Positions 23,043-33,439 of a stretch of DNA of 64,000 bases are shown one piece after another. Where the stretch lies: the NCBI RefSeq assembly GCF_027943255.1, contig NW_026562182.1, positions 310,001 through 374,000 on the forward strand. Direction: 5' to 3'. Within the stretch, counting starts at the first letter, position 1; each line of letters opens with the position of its first letter. The translations under genes and the position numbers were made by a program. The notes beneath the pieces were generated by a model. It saw nothing but the letters and a program-made list of their open reading frames with translations. It ran no database searches and was not told the origin of the DNA. This DNA is from Anastrepha obliqua (lineage: Eukaryota > Arthropoda > Insecta > Diptera > Tephritidae).

Positions 23043-23449
23043 AGTTACATATGCACATAGACAGGTAAAGGAAAATGATAAGTTTGCAGAATTTATCAGT
23101 CAAATAAACCAAACAACAGGAAAGTAATATGATATCATTTCCGTTGATTTCCCAATATTTCATTGAACTCAAAAATAAGCATTTTTGATAAATAAGCATT
23201 TTAATCAATAAGCATTTTAATAAAATAAGCATTTTAATAAATAAGCATTTTAATAAAATAAGCATTTTAAAAAATAAGCATTTTTGTTATTAAGCAATAT
23301 AATATGTTGAATAAGCAATTATGTATACAGTTGTAAGCTTTCGTTAAACCTAAAATTAATTAATAAAGTTAGTCTGTGACTGAAACCTTAAAGTCAAACA
23401 ACTGTCTTGCATTTTTAAAAACCCCTTTTCTTAAATCAATTATAAAATT
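23043..23449 (+). repeat. 3' LTR of errantivirus element 1
   Basis: The 407-bp copy matches the 5' LTR apart from about eight differences. A purine tract AAAAGGGGGA (23031-23040), the plus-strand primer, precedes it. CGCG follows at 23450-23453. The env frame ends inside it at 23127. Confidence 0.92.
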
Positions 23450-23469
23450 CGCGCGGGAGTTAGTTTGTG

Positions 23470-23896
23470 GTGCAGAAGCTAAAGTCGGCAGAATTATTCG
23501 TTTTGTTTTTTGGCACGTATTTAATTCAGGTTCAAGTCCTGAAATCATATTTTTTTTCTTGCACATTTTTTTTACAATTCAAACCAGGAAAGTTTGGTAA
23601 AATTTTTGAGTTTATTTTAATTAAAATTTCTTTAAAATACTGTTTTTTTTTTGTATTTTATAAATGGAAATTTCTTTTCGGTATTAAATAGTTCATACTG
23701 GATATGACCTGATTTTTATATTAATCAATCAAAACAAAAAATATGTACATATGTCTTTAATCTCTTTCATCAAATCCAAATTATATTGATGAGAAAATAT
23801 CATTCTAATATCCGTCCAGAAAGCCAAACGCGCATACACAGATACATATGCATATAGTTACGCATACAAACTTTCAACTAACGCAGAATATGTGCA
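23470..23896 (+). repeat. tRNA-like repeat unit, copy A (split by errantivirus 2)
   Basis: This sequence is homologous to 31118-31530. Both begin with a tRNA-like part ending in a T-arm-like hairpin CAGGTTCAAGTCCTG (around 23537 and 31178). An AT-rich body follows, then ATTGATGAGAAAATAT, CCAGAAAGCCAAACGCGCAT and ACGCA(G/A)AATxTG. Copy A was cut at TGCA by errantivirus 2 and continues at 31060-31100. It may be a SINE family or a tandem duplication of a tRNA pseudogene region. Confidence 0.55.
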
Positions 23897-24415
23897 AGTT
23901 AATACCCTACTCTGGTAAGCCGCATAACGGCAAATATATACAAAAACTTAGAGTAAGCAATACTTCTTAAAGCTTGCATAAGCACTAATTGGATGATGAA
24001 ATAAGCTCATCCAATAGTGAAATATTTACTGTAAATATAAACAATTATTTGTTAAGGATAGAATTACAATAAGCAATACTTTTTAAAGCTAGCATAAGCA
24101 CAAATTTATAAACATAAACAATTATTTGTCAAGTACTTTTTAAAGCTAGCATAAGCACAAATTTATAAACATAAACAATTATTTGTCAAGTACTTTTAAA
24201 GCTAGCATAAGCACAAACTAGATGATGATGAAATAAGCTCATCCAGTAGTGAAAGATTTATAGTAAACACAAACAATTATTTGTTAAGTATAGAGTAAGC
24301 AAAAATTTGGTATAATAGAAATAACGTAAGAATAAAAGATTCACTTCAAGTTTGACTTTGGAAGCAATCGTGTTGTTTTATTTTTTTAACGCTCACCCGC
24401 GTTATAACTTTAATT
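23897..24415 (+). repeat. 5' LTR of errantivirus element 2
   Basis: The 519-bp LTR contains two to three tandem copies of a roughly 57-bp unit (AAAGCTAGCATAAGCACAAA, then CAATTATTTGTCAAGTAC) at 24070-24215, plus a related GATGATGAAATAAGCTCATCCA phrase before and after. The right end TTTAATT touches the primer-binding site. Confidence 0.92.
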
Positions 24416-24430
24416 GGCGATCCTGCCAGG
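24415..24430 (+). promoter_or_regulatory. Primer-binding site, tRNA-Arg type
   Basis: TGGCGATCCTGCCAGG abuts the 5' LTR. Its complement reads CCTGGCAGGATCG plus CCA, which from memory matches the 3' end of a Drosophila tRNA-Arg. This differs from the tRNA-Ser primer of element 1. Confidence 0.65.
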
Positions 24431-24610
24431 AGCATCAACCGTAAGCAAATACCTCGTGCGAGAGGGCATACGGTCGGTGATAATAAAATAAGTACCCCAC
24501 GAATCGGGCGAAAAAACAAATAACACAATATATTTTGAAAAAAAGGACCCCATGAATTGGGCGAAAAAAATAAAAATTTTCGAGAAATTTTTTTTAAAAA
24601 CAAAGTTGAA

Positions 24611-24770
24611 GCAGTAGAAAATTCTCGCTGGACCACAAAGCAGAAGAAAATTCTCGCAGGACCACAAAGCAGAAGAAAAATCTCGCAGGACCACAAAGCA
24701 GTAGAAAAATCTCGCAGGACCACAAAGCAGTAGAAAAATATCGCAGGACCACAAAGCAGAAGAAAGGAAC
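24611..24770 (+). repeat. 29-bp tandem repeat in the leader of element 2
   Basis: Five copies of a 29-bp unit (core CTCGCAGGACCACAAAGCAG) run from 24611 to 24755, with a partial sixth. Unit length is constant and only one to three bases vary. It lies between the primer site and gag, where packaging or translational control signals normally sit. Confidence 0.8.
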
Positions 24771-24888
24771 AGAAAAGCAACAATCAAAGAATCGAAGTAC
24801 CAGTAAAGGACGACACCAGAATCAGGAGTATATTAATGTAAGTTAATTTATCATAATAATAAGAAAAAAACCCGTAGAAATAAGGTAA

Positions 24889-25011
24889 ATGGGAAATAGT
24901 TCAAGTACCCCTAAATACGTGCGTCTGTATTATTGCAGTTACTGTGGCAATAATCACAAAGAGTCTAAGTGCCCACATTTAAATAAGAAGATAGTGAAAA
25001 AGTGTAATTGA
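24889..25011 (+). CDS. 40-codon ORF with zinc knuckle upstream of gag
   Basis: A small frame from ATG 24889 to TGA 25009-25011 encodes a protein that begins MGNSSSTPK. The Gly2 and Ser6 context is a good N-myristoylation signal. The middle has CSYCGNNHKESKC, a CX2CX3HX4C arrangement one residue shorter than the retroviral CCHC knuckle, and the end is lysine-rich (NKKIVKKCN). The start of this frame lies 225 bp before the gag ATG. It could be a separate small nucleic-acid-binding product, an exon spliced to gag, or chance. No function is claimed. Confidence 0.45.
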   Translation: MGNSSSTPKYVRLYYCSYCGNNHKESKCPHLNKKIVKKCN

Positions 25012-25113
25012 GTGAAAGATTTATCAAGAGAATAAGTGCAAAAGGTGAGGAAAGGACCTTGGAAATTTTTTTTTATTTATACACTGGACGATATAATAGT
25101 TAGATTTGCAAGA

Positions 25114-26231
25114 ATGGCAGTGAATAATTTATCTGCGGAAGATATAGCTAGATTAATAGCTACTCACACCGCAAACTTACGTATTGAAATAGGTCAACTC
25201 AATAACCAAATTAGGGCTCTGACCACAGCTTCTCAGGTAACTGAGTATCGGACTCAGACTATTGACGATGCATTAATGTGTAATGAAAGCTTGGATATAT
25301 TCGATCTTTGCCCGTGTTTTCAGGTAAATCATATGTTAGTTGGAGAGAGGCTGCAAAAAATTCTATGAGTTTGTATATTGAAGGTAGCAGAAGATACTTT
25401 GGCGCACTAACTATATTAAGAAATAAAATTGTAGGAGATGCGAATGATATTTTGACTAATCATGGGGCTGTATTGAATTTAGAGGCCATATTTGCTAGAT
25501 TGGACTTTGCATATGCTGACAAACGACCAATTCATGTAATTGATCAAGAGATGAGTATTTTAAGACAAGGATCAAAATCCCTAATAGATTATTATAATGA
25601 AGTAAACCGTAAATTAACTTTATTAATTAATAAGACCATAATGACGCATGGTACTAATTCAGAAATAACAAACCAACTTAATATTAAGAATCGTGAAACT
25701 GCTTTGAGGACATTTATTACCGGTTTACGTCCTCCACTTAACCAGATACTTTTCACATTGGCTCCAGTCGATTTGCCAAACGCTTTGGCTAAGGCTCAGG
25801 AGCTTCAATCAAACCAAATGCGATCAGAATTTACATTGCATTTTTCTAGAGCTCGAAACCAAGGAAGTAATGATAATGGAAATTATCAAAATAATTTTAG
25901 AGGTGATAAAAAAATGGTGTTCCAAAATAATTTGAGATATCCACAAGTAAGACAGAATACAAATGTAAATTTCCCAAAGCAAGAACCCATGGATACTTCA
26001 TCTTGTAATGCTCCTGTGGTGCAACGAGGGATGTTTGCAAGATCACAACAGGGTAATGCTTTCTCTGGAAATAGGTTTAATCCACCGATAAAAAGAAATG
26101 ATAATACAAACTTTAGTGGTCAACCACCTGCAAAGGCTCAGAGAATCAATAATATTAGTGAAAATCATTTTTTAGGTCAAACTTCCACCTGCCCTACATA
26201 TTCCGGACAGATCTGCAAACCGGAAAAGTAA
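25114..26231 (+). pseudogene. gag: Gag of errantivirus element 2, one frameshift
   Basis: The ATG at 25114 starts a frame with an N-terminal helical region (LSAEDIARLIATHTANLR). Near 25300 the frame changes and the capsid-like part continues in the frame of 25308-26231, with PVFSGKSYVSWREAAKNS, YADKRPIHVIDQEM, FITGLRPPLNQILF and ALAKAQELQSNQ. These are typical of errantivirus Gag. The C-terminus is Asn/Gln/Arg-rich without a zinc knuckle, which makes the upstream knuckle ORF interesting. A single frameshift is the only lesion seen. The stop TAA (26229-26231) is followed at once by the protease frame. Confidence 0.8.
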
Positions 26232-29200
26232 TGAGGATACTAATAGATACCGGTGCTACTAGTTGTTATATTAGAAAGGGAGTGTATGACAATGGACAGG
26301 AATTAGCAATTAAGAAGAGGGTAAGGACTATTCATGGTTCGACCGTCATTGATTTGTTTCATAACGTACGTCTATTGGGATGTATGGAAAGATTTTATGA
26401 AATAGATAATTTAGAAAGTGACTTCTTGATAGGAGTTAATTTCTTGAAGAAGATTAGAGCTAAGATTGATATGGAAAAGGAGTTAATTAATTATGGGAAC
26501 GAATATTCAGAAAAATTACGGTTTTTAAGTAACAATGAGGATAGTTGTATAGGAAAATCAGGAACAAAAGTAAAATCTTTGGGACACAGAAGTCCTAAAG
26601 CGCCCGCCGAAGGTAATACCGGCAATATAAAAGAAAAAAATGAGAATTCAAAGAAGGAATGCTTTGGAAATACAAAAGTTATCATGGGACAAAATTGTCT
26701 TATGACGCCAGCTGATGAGTCATACCAGCATAAAACAAATAAAGAATTAACTTTGGAGGAAGAAAACTCTAAAGCGCCCGCTGAAGATCAGCAATATGTT
26801 AAATAATTTTGAAGTTGAAAATTTGAAAATGAGGAATAAATTTTCTAAGAAATATGAAAAATATATTGGTGAAAGTGAAGGTTTTAATATTCCTCTATTG
26901 AGAGAGGATATTATTAGAATTATAAAGGAAACACATAAGAACATTGACATGGATTTGCCTTTCAGGACAGACATAAAAGCGGAAATTAGAACTGAGGATG
27001 ACAAACCCATATGGTCGAAGCAGTATCCGTATCCTGTGTCTGTAAATAATTTTGTTAATGAGGAAATTAGAAATTTACTAAGAGAGGGTATAATAAGGAA
27101 TAGCAAAAGTCCTTATAATTCTCCTGTTTGGGTTGTTCCGAAAAAGGGAATGAACGAGGATGGAAGTCCTAAACTAAGGTTGGTCATAGATTTTAAAAAA
27201 TTAAATGAAAAAACAATATCAGATAGATACCCCATGCCTAATCCTGAGGTGATTCTTTCGAATTTGGGGAATCCAAATACTTTTCAACAATTGATTTAGA
27301 GTCAGGATTTCATCAGATTTTAAGGCAGGAAGGTGATATTGAAAAAAACGGGTTTCTCAGTTAATAACGGGAAATATGAGTACTTACGGATGCCATTTGG
27401 GCTAAGGAATGCCCCTAGTATATTTCAGAGAGCAATGAATGATATTTTACGTGAATATATCGGTAAATTTTGCCAAGTGTATATTGATGATATTATAATA
27501 TTTTCGAAGACATTGACAGAACATATTCAGCAGTTAAAACAAATAGTTGAAAGATTAAGGGAAGCTCATATGAAAATATCTCTTGAAAAATCAAGGTTTA
27601 TAGAAACAGAAGTTGAATTTTTGGGATACGTAGTATCTCATAAGGTTATTAAAACAGACCCAAAAAAAGTGGGAGCGATAAAAAATTATCCCATACCTAA
27701 AACTTTACGACAATTAAGGGGTTTTTTGGGATTAACAGGATATTACAGAAAATTTATTCAAGATTACGCTACAATAGCTAAGCCACTGACAAAGCACTTA
27801 AAAGGAAAAAATGGAGGAGTATCGCAGCATGTATCAAAAAAGACAAGGATTGATCTTGACCAAGAAGGTATAGCCGCTTGTGAAAGGTTAAAGGATGTAT
27901 TATGCCAATGCATTGAATTATCGCAACCTGATTTTAATGAAAAATTAATTTTAAATATCGACGCTTCAAATGTAGCTGTGGGGGCTGTATTATCACAACG
28001 AGGAAAACCCATAACATTTATTTCAAAGACCTTGAATTCAACCGAGCAGAATTATGCAACTAACGAAAAGGAGCTTTATGCTATTGTTTGGGCATTGAAA
28101 ACATTGCGACATTACCTTTATGCTGTAAAAGATTTAGAAATTTATACGGACCACCAACCGCTATCGTTTGCGATATCTGAAAGAAACCCTAATGTTAAAA
28201 TGAAAAGATGGAGGGCATTTATTGAAGAATTTTCGCCAAGAATAATCTATAAACCCGGAGCAACAAATGTTGTAGCAGATGCACTATTCAGACAGCAGTT
28301 AAATAATTTAACAGAATCGAATAATGAAATTTCAGAATCGGAGGATTCATTTGCGAATACACAGCATTCAGCCGAGAGTAGTGATGAAATTTCAATTAGG
28401 GAAACTAACAAGCCATTGAATCACTTTAAACAGCAAATATTAATAAATCAAGGTGCAAAAATTACCACCCAAGAAAGAGTTTTAATCTTCGGTAACACTA
28501 GATTTTTAATAGAATATGATAAACCAGAAAATATAATACCTGTTCTTTCTGAACAATTAAATCCAAAATTGGTTACAGAAATATTTTGTACTCCGGAAGT
28601 AGCATATGAAATAAAAACGGTATTGATGGATACTTTTCCGGTAACGAAATTTTTACGTGTGAAGTGTTTTCCAATTGATGTCACGAATAGAGAGGACCAG
28701 GGTAATATTATAGAGCAAACACATGGTAGAGCACATAAAAATTATAGGGAAAATTTGGCACAGATCAGGGATCAATACTATTGGCCCCAAATGGTGAAGC
28801 AATTCAAGCAATATGTTAGAAATTGTCAGATATGTAATAAGAATAAATACGATAGACAACCCAAAAAGGTACCAATTGGAAGGGCACCAATTCCAGAGAA
28901 AGAAGGTGAACAAATTCATATTCACATTTTTTACGCTCAAAAACTGAAATTTTTAACTTTGATTGACTCTTATTCTAAGTTCTTGATAGTTAAGCATATT
29001 GAAGATAAGACAAATTTAATCGAAAAGATTTTGGAAGCTTTACAGGTATTTCCGGAAGTAAAGAGAATTACAGTAGACAATGAACCAAGTTTTGCATCAG
29101 CTCAATTTAGATCATTTGCTAATAGATGTAATATTGAAATATATTATTGCGATCCAAGACATTCAGTAACTAATGGTCAGGTAGAAAGAGTGCATTCTAC

Positions 29201-29585
29201 TCTCATTGAAATAGGATGATGTTTAAAGGAGGAATTGAATTTAATAAGTGATTTAGAATCCATTATTAGAGCAGCTCAGCAATACAATAAAACTATTCAT
29301 TCGACAATTAAAGAAAAACCGTATGAGGTGCTTTACAATAAAAAACCACATGAAAATATAAAAGATAAATTAAAATCGGCACAGGAAGTTATGTTGAAGG
29401 TACATAATAAAAGACGAAAAGAAAAAAATTATACTCCATGTCAGACAGTATATGAGAAAGTTATAGGTGAAAGGAATAAATTAAAACCGAAATATAGGAG
29501 ACAAAAAGTAAAAGAAGATAGGGGAAATAAAATAATAATTCAGAAACGTGACAGAATAATTCACAAGTATAATATTAAATCTTAA
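26231..29585 (+). pseudogene. pol: Pol of errantivirus element 2 (protease, RT, RNase H, integrase), broken
   Basis: The protease motif ILIDTGATSCYI sits at 26234-26270. RT spans 26800-27900 with LRLVIDFKKLNEKT, MPFGLRNAPSIFQ and active box YIDDIIIFS (27481). RNase H has LNIDASNVAVGAVLS, NEKELYAIVWAL and YTDHQPLSF. The integrase has an N-terminal HGRAHKNY..CQICNKN zinc site, IHIHIFYAQ, VDNEPSFAS and VERVHSTL. The first acidic residue of the DDE triad reads His (codon CAC near 28921). Breaks are a frame change near 26800, a short disruption at 27290-27333 in the RT palm, and a stop at 29217-29219 near the integrase end. Confidence 0.88.
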
Positions 29586-29589
29586 TATT

Positions 29590-30614
29590 TACAGAATGAT
29601 GAGTAAGCGTAGAAATAGTTATATTATTAATAAATTACAGAATTTAATACAAACTATTGTATAACTTTGGCAAAGGTAGGAATTTTGAATCCAGCTATTC
29701 TGCACATTGATGAGATAAGAAATATAACACGACATGAACACGGACGAATAACGATTACAGATTTAATAGATGATTCACAGTTTAAAGTAATTTAAAATAA
29801 AGAATTAATTGTAATATATATAAAATATCCAAAGGTATTGTATAATTGTAAACTTTATGAAGTTCGGGCTATAGCGCAGAGAGATGGTAAATTGATAATT
29901 GAGGATAAAATAGCGAAGTGTGGAAATGATTATGTAAATGTAAAAGAATGTAAAGAAGAAATAAAAAATACATACTGTAAAATTGAAGAAAGAAAATCTT
30001 GTTTGTCGAAAATTTTGAATAAAGCAAGAACCAAATGCAAAAAATTAAAAGAGAAAAATAAAGAAATAGAAGAAATAAAACAGGGGGCCATATTAGTTTC
30101 TGGAACGCATGTAATTGATGAACGCACATTAGATGGAGTTTATTTAATAGTTTTTAAGAATTATACTATAATTGATAATGTTACATATGAAAATATTGAT
30201 GAAAAAATTTGGAATTATGTAAAAATTAATTATATTAATAACTTTGAAATAACTGAGTATGTTGAATCTACAAATGAATACTTAAAATTTGAAAATTCGA
30301 ATGTATTAAATAAAATAAAACAGGAAATTCAAGGAAAACCGATTTGGTGGTCACTTACCACAGTATTGATAGTGTCATTGTCTTTTTATACAGTTTATAA
30401 ATTAATAAAGAAAATATATGTCAAAAAAGCATTAAGAAGTAAAAATATAAAAGAAATGTTAATGAGTGATATTGATTTGACGATTCAGAATATCACCGAT
30501 ATATATTCGAAGACGGGACGCTTCGATTTAGAGGAGGGGGAGTTAATACCCTACTCTGGTAAGCCGCATAACGGCAAATATATACAAAAACTTAGAGTAA
30601 GCAATGCTTCTTAA
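29590..30614 (+). pseudogene. env: Env-like gene of errantivirus element 2, N-terminus broken
   Basis: The long frame 29838-30614 covers most of an Env-like glycoprotein with LYEVRAIAQRDGKLIIED, paired cysteines (KCGNDY, VKECKEE, NTYCKIEERKSC) and a membrane anchor near the C-terminus (WWSLTTVLIVSLSFYTVYKL). Upstream, 29590-29837 holds matching N-terminal sequence with two or more stops. The last 74 bp lie in the right LTR, as in element 1. No clear furin site is seen in the surviving part. Confidence 0.7.
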
Positions 30615-31059
30615 AGCTTGCATAAGCACTAATTGGATGATGAAATAAGCTCATCCAATAGTGAAATATTTACTGTAAATATAAACAATTATTTGTTAAG
30701 GATAGAATTACAATAAGCAATACTTTTTAAAGCTAGCATAAGCACAAATTTATAAACATAAACAATTATTTGTCAAGTACTTTTTAAAGCTAGCATAAGC
30801 ACAAATTTATAAACATAAACAATTATTTGTCAAGTACTTTTAAAGCTAGCATAAGCACAAACTAGAGGATGATGAAATAAGCTCATCCAGTAGTGAAAGA
30901 TTTATTGTAAACACAAACAATTATTTGTTAAGTATAGAGTAAGCAAAAATTTGGTATAAAAGAAATAACGTAAGAATAAAAGATTCACTTCAAGTTTGGC
31001 TTTGAAAGCAATCGTGTTGTTTTATTTTTTTAACGCTCACCCGCGTTATAACTTTAATT
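30541..31059 (+). repeat. 3' LTR of errantivirus element 2
   Basis: The 519-bp copy of the 5' LTR shows about six substitutions by eye. It is preceded by the purine tract GAGGAGGGGG (30531-30540) and followed by TGCA (31060-31063). Confidence 0.92.
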
Positions 31060-31117
31060 TGCATATAAAACTGCGAATCGAATAAATGAGTGATTTAGAA
31101 AAGTTCATTAGTAATTA

Positions 31118-31530
31118 TAGTTTAGCGCAATCGTGAAAGACGTGTCGTGTATGCAGTACATCGTCCCATATTTGACTCAGGTTCAAGTCCTGTACACGGT
31201 TTTTTGTTCGATATTTTTATTTCATTTTTTGTATTTGGTTTAACTTTTCTAATACCTGTTATTTAGAAATTTATTTTCTATATAACATTATTCATACTTC
31301 TTTTGAATTAATTTATATGTAAAACAGCCATAAAGGCAATCATATGAATATGCATTCCTATATTTAATCTCTTCAGTCAAATCTGAACTACTTACATACA
31401 CATATTGATGAGAAAATATTCTAATATCCATGGATGCATCCAGAAAGCCAAACGCGCATACACGCATATGTATACAAATACATATGTACAAACCTTCAAC
31501 GAACGCAAAATGTATGCATATAAAAAACAA
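31118..31530 (+). repeat. tRNA-like repeat unit, copy B
   Basis: This is the full-length relative of copy A. The head at 31120-31200 includes an A-box-like TAGCGCAAT, a T-arm-like CAGGTTCAAGTCCTG and CGTGTA...TACACG pairing around it, suggestive of an acceptor stem with arms lost. An AT-rich body with TATATGTACATA-type strings follows. No coding content is seen. Confidence 0.5.
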
Positions 31531-31579
31531 CAACTGCGACCGTCTTCTTGTCCGTCAGTGAAAAGATGGGATATGTATA

Positions 31580-31975
31580 CCCTATGAGCAAAAAGAACCG
31601 GGAAGGTGATGTTGACTGTTTCCTTCGATTGCCAAGGCATAGTCCACCATGAGTACCTTCCATCGGGCCAGATAGTCAATAGAGAATATTATTTATCCGT
31701 TTTGAAACCGAAGAGAGATGCTGTGTGTTGCAAACCGCCGGAAATGTGAGCAAACAATTCTCAGATTTTGCATGATGATAACGCGCCATCGCACTGATCA
31801 AAGAGAATACAAATCGGCCTGCCGGGGGTGTTTGGAGGACTGGGTTAAACGTTGGCACATGTGTATTGCTTCAGACGGGTCATATTTTGAAGGAGATAAT
31901 ATAAATTTGCCTTAAATTTAACTCGGTTTTGTTTAATTTAAACATTCCCGGTACTTTCTGATCATAAGGTACATA
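31580..31975 (+). pseudogene. Mariner transposase relic, internally deleted
   Basis: The + strand reads fragments of a mariner DD34D transposase, with the region after the second strand (VNREYYLSVL-like, broken) and the C-terminus DWVKRWHMCIASDGSYFEGDNINLP ending in TAA at about 31914. The middle with the catalytic triad is deleted. The 3' flank (CCCGGTACTTTCTGATCATA, 31948-31967) looks like a mariner terminal repeat. Confidence 0.65.
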
Positions 31976-32877
31976 TATGCGGCTTTGCGGACAGCAATGT
32001 GTGATCCAATTACATTTACTTATTGTTCATTATTTTATTTACAAACTCATCAATTTCGTCTGTTTAACAATGTGAATTTAACTTTGAAATTGAATATGTA
32101 ACTTGCGCATGTGAGGTATGTGTTTTTGTTGTGTTCTAGAACATTTTAGAATGTGTGGTGGCAAAGCGGCCATCGCGTTACGCTTGCTGTTGCTTTTGCG
32201 TCTATCAAAGTATTGTGTTTTTGTAAGTATAATATTAGGAATATCGACTGATGAAAGACAAAAGTACACGGAAGCAAGAAGGGAGCGCTGTGCTCGCGCA
32301 TATATGCATGAATGTATGAACGTGCATGGATGTAGTAACATATGAATACAATTATTTTGTAGGAAGTTTAGGGTTGTTGGGTATATATACATACATAGAG
32401 CAGAATTGTTTTTGCACTTGTTAGGAAGAAACTCGTTCACTAGTGCGTATGTGTATTTGATTTCTTGTAAGAATGTGATGTGCTGTGACATGTGTACATA
32501 TGTACATAAGTCAAGGTTATTTGGGCATACTTGCATATGTGATATGATGTTCTTGCGCTTGTGCATTATTGTTTTTCATATACAAATGTACATACATACA
32601 TATGTATGTAAATGCTGTCGAATACATAAACTATAAATTGACATACAATATAAAATAAGTGTTGATTTATCTTAAACCGTTATTTTTTTCTGAATGCAAA
32701 TACCTCCTATTGACATGTACATACATATTATGTACTTATGTATATTATCATATACCATCATTTATTTACATATAAAGTATACGTTCATTTATGTACATAT
32801 GTGTGTAATGAAAAACTTCATGAATTACTTTCAGAACTTTATTAAAATTTATTCCCGTCGCGCGCATGCACAAAACC
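31976..32877. other. Gene-free, microsatellite-rich spacer
   Basis: AT-rich DNA with several (TACA/CATA)n microsatellite patches (for example 32583-32612, 32716-32800). The short open frames show no domain and are probably chance. Confidence 0.5.
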
Positions 32878-33255
32878 TTTTGTTCACAACGCAGACGCAG
32901 AAATAAACGCTCTGCGTATTTATCCTCCCCACGTGACTCGCCATCAATTCTCGGTGCAAATTTTTTTTTTCGTTTTTAAAATTTTTTTTTAATGTAATCG
33001 TAAAAAAATTTGTAATAAATTTTATGTATCCGCTTATCATTTCAAAAGTAACAAAGTGGTAAAAAAATAAGCAGTCGAAGAAATAAACGCACCGCCTATT
33101 TTTCCTCGCCACATGTTAGACTCGAGTTCAATTCCCGGCGCAAACTTTTTTTTATAACGTTTTTTTTTTAAATCGTTTTTTTTAATGTAATTGAAAAAAA
33201 AATTATGTAATAAATTTTACGTATTCGCTTATTATTTCAAAAATACGAAAATAGT
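32878..33255. repeat. Tandem duplication of an approximately 185-bp unit
   Basis: Two adjacent copies start at about 32885 and 33075. Each reads GAAATAAACGC, then TATTT(A/T)TCCTC(C/G)CCAC, a B-box-like string (AGTTCAATTCCCGGCGCAAA in copy 2), long T tracts, AATGTAAT(C/T)G, and GTAATAAATTTTA(T/C)GTAT(C/T)CGCTTAT(C/T)ATTTC. By eye they are about 80-85% alike. The B-box-like string suggests kinship with the tRNA-like units A and B. Confidence 0.65.
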
Positions 33256-33439
33256 AAAAATTTAATTGGTTTAATGTCGAGGTGAGAAATGTGTTGTGTG
33301 TTGAGGTGAAAGATGTGTGGTGTTTCTAATTTTTGTGTGGGCAAAAGTCAGTGAGGTGTCTATAAACTCGGTGTGCTAAATTACCTTATTACAAATCTTT
33401 CAAATCTCAATTGTACTAAAAAAAGCTCACAGTAACATT

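Larger units (their letters stand above)
17851..23127 (+). pseudogene. env: Env-like gene of errantivirus element 1, interrupted
   Basis: The frame opens with ATG at 17851 inside the end of pol and reads to 18753. It then shifts frame, is cut at 18934 by the foldback-like transposon, and resumes at 22728-23127, with its last 85 bp inside the right LTR. Env proteins of errantiviruses are envelope glycoproteins. Visible hallmarks are a furin-type site RNKR at residues 95-98 followed by a small hydrophobic stretch (GLINAIGS), helical heptads, and a C-terminal membrane segment (LSIIIILITVIVV) with a basic tail. When one TAA copy is discounted, the frames on both sides of the transposon are in register, so the coding part continues across the insertion. 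The frameshift near 18750 is a separate lesion. Confidence 0.8.
12769..23449 (+). mobile_element. Errantivirus-type Ty3/gypsy element 1 (17.6/297/yoyo-like), env split by a DNA transposon
   Basis: Two direct LTRs (12769-13176 and 23043-23449) bound gag, pol and env. Both flanks carry CGCG (12765-12768 and 23450-23453), a 4-bp target duplication. LTR ends are AGTT...AATT, as in the 17.6/297 group. A tRNA-Ser-type primer site follows the left LTR and a purine tract (23031-23040) precedes the right one. By eye the LTRs differ at about eight positions, roughly 2%, implying a fairly recent insertion. Gag is open, but pol has several breaks including a deletion in the RT. A 3790-bp transposon sits in env, so the net element is about 6.9 kb. 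It is inactive. Confidence 0.92.
23897..31059 (+). mobile_element. Errantivirus-type Ty3/gypsy element 2, recent insertion
   Basis: The 7163-bp element has LTRs at 23897-24415 and 30541-31059, both 519 bp, differing at about six positions (near 1%). TGCA lies on both sides (23893-23896 and 31060-31063). The LTRs start AGTTAATACC and end TTTAATT. The order is a tRNA-Arg-type primer site, a repeat-rich leader, a 40-codon zinc-knuckle ORF, gag, pol, env, and a purine tract (GAGGAGGGGG, 30531-30540). Gag has one frameshift and pol has at least two lesions plus a changed integrase active-site residue. The env N-terminus is broken, so the copy is inactive despite its youth. Confidence 0.92.

Noticed and set aside
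24611..24770. CRISPR array (29-bp repeats)
   Set aside because: The copies are contiguous tandem repeats with no unique spacers, in a retroelement leader.
31120..31200. A functional tRNA gene
   Set aside because: Only the T-arm and a possible acceptor stem can be drawn. D and anticodon arms do not form.
32118..32636. Coding region in the microsatellite-rich spacer
   Set aside because: Frames are rich in Tyr, His and Met from TACATA repeats, with no domain.
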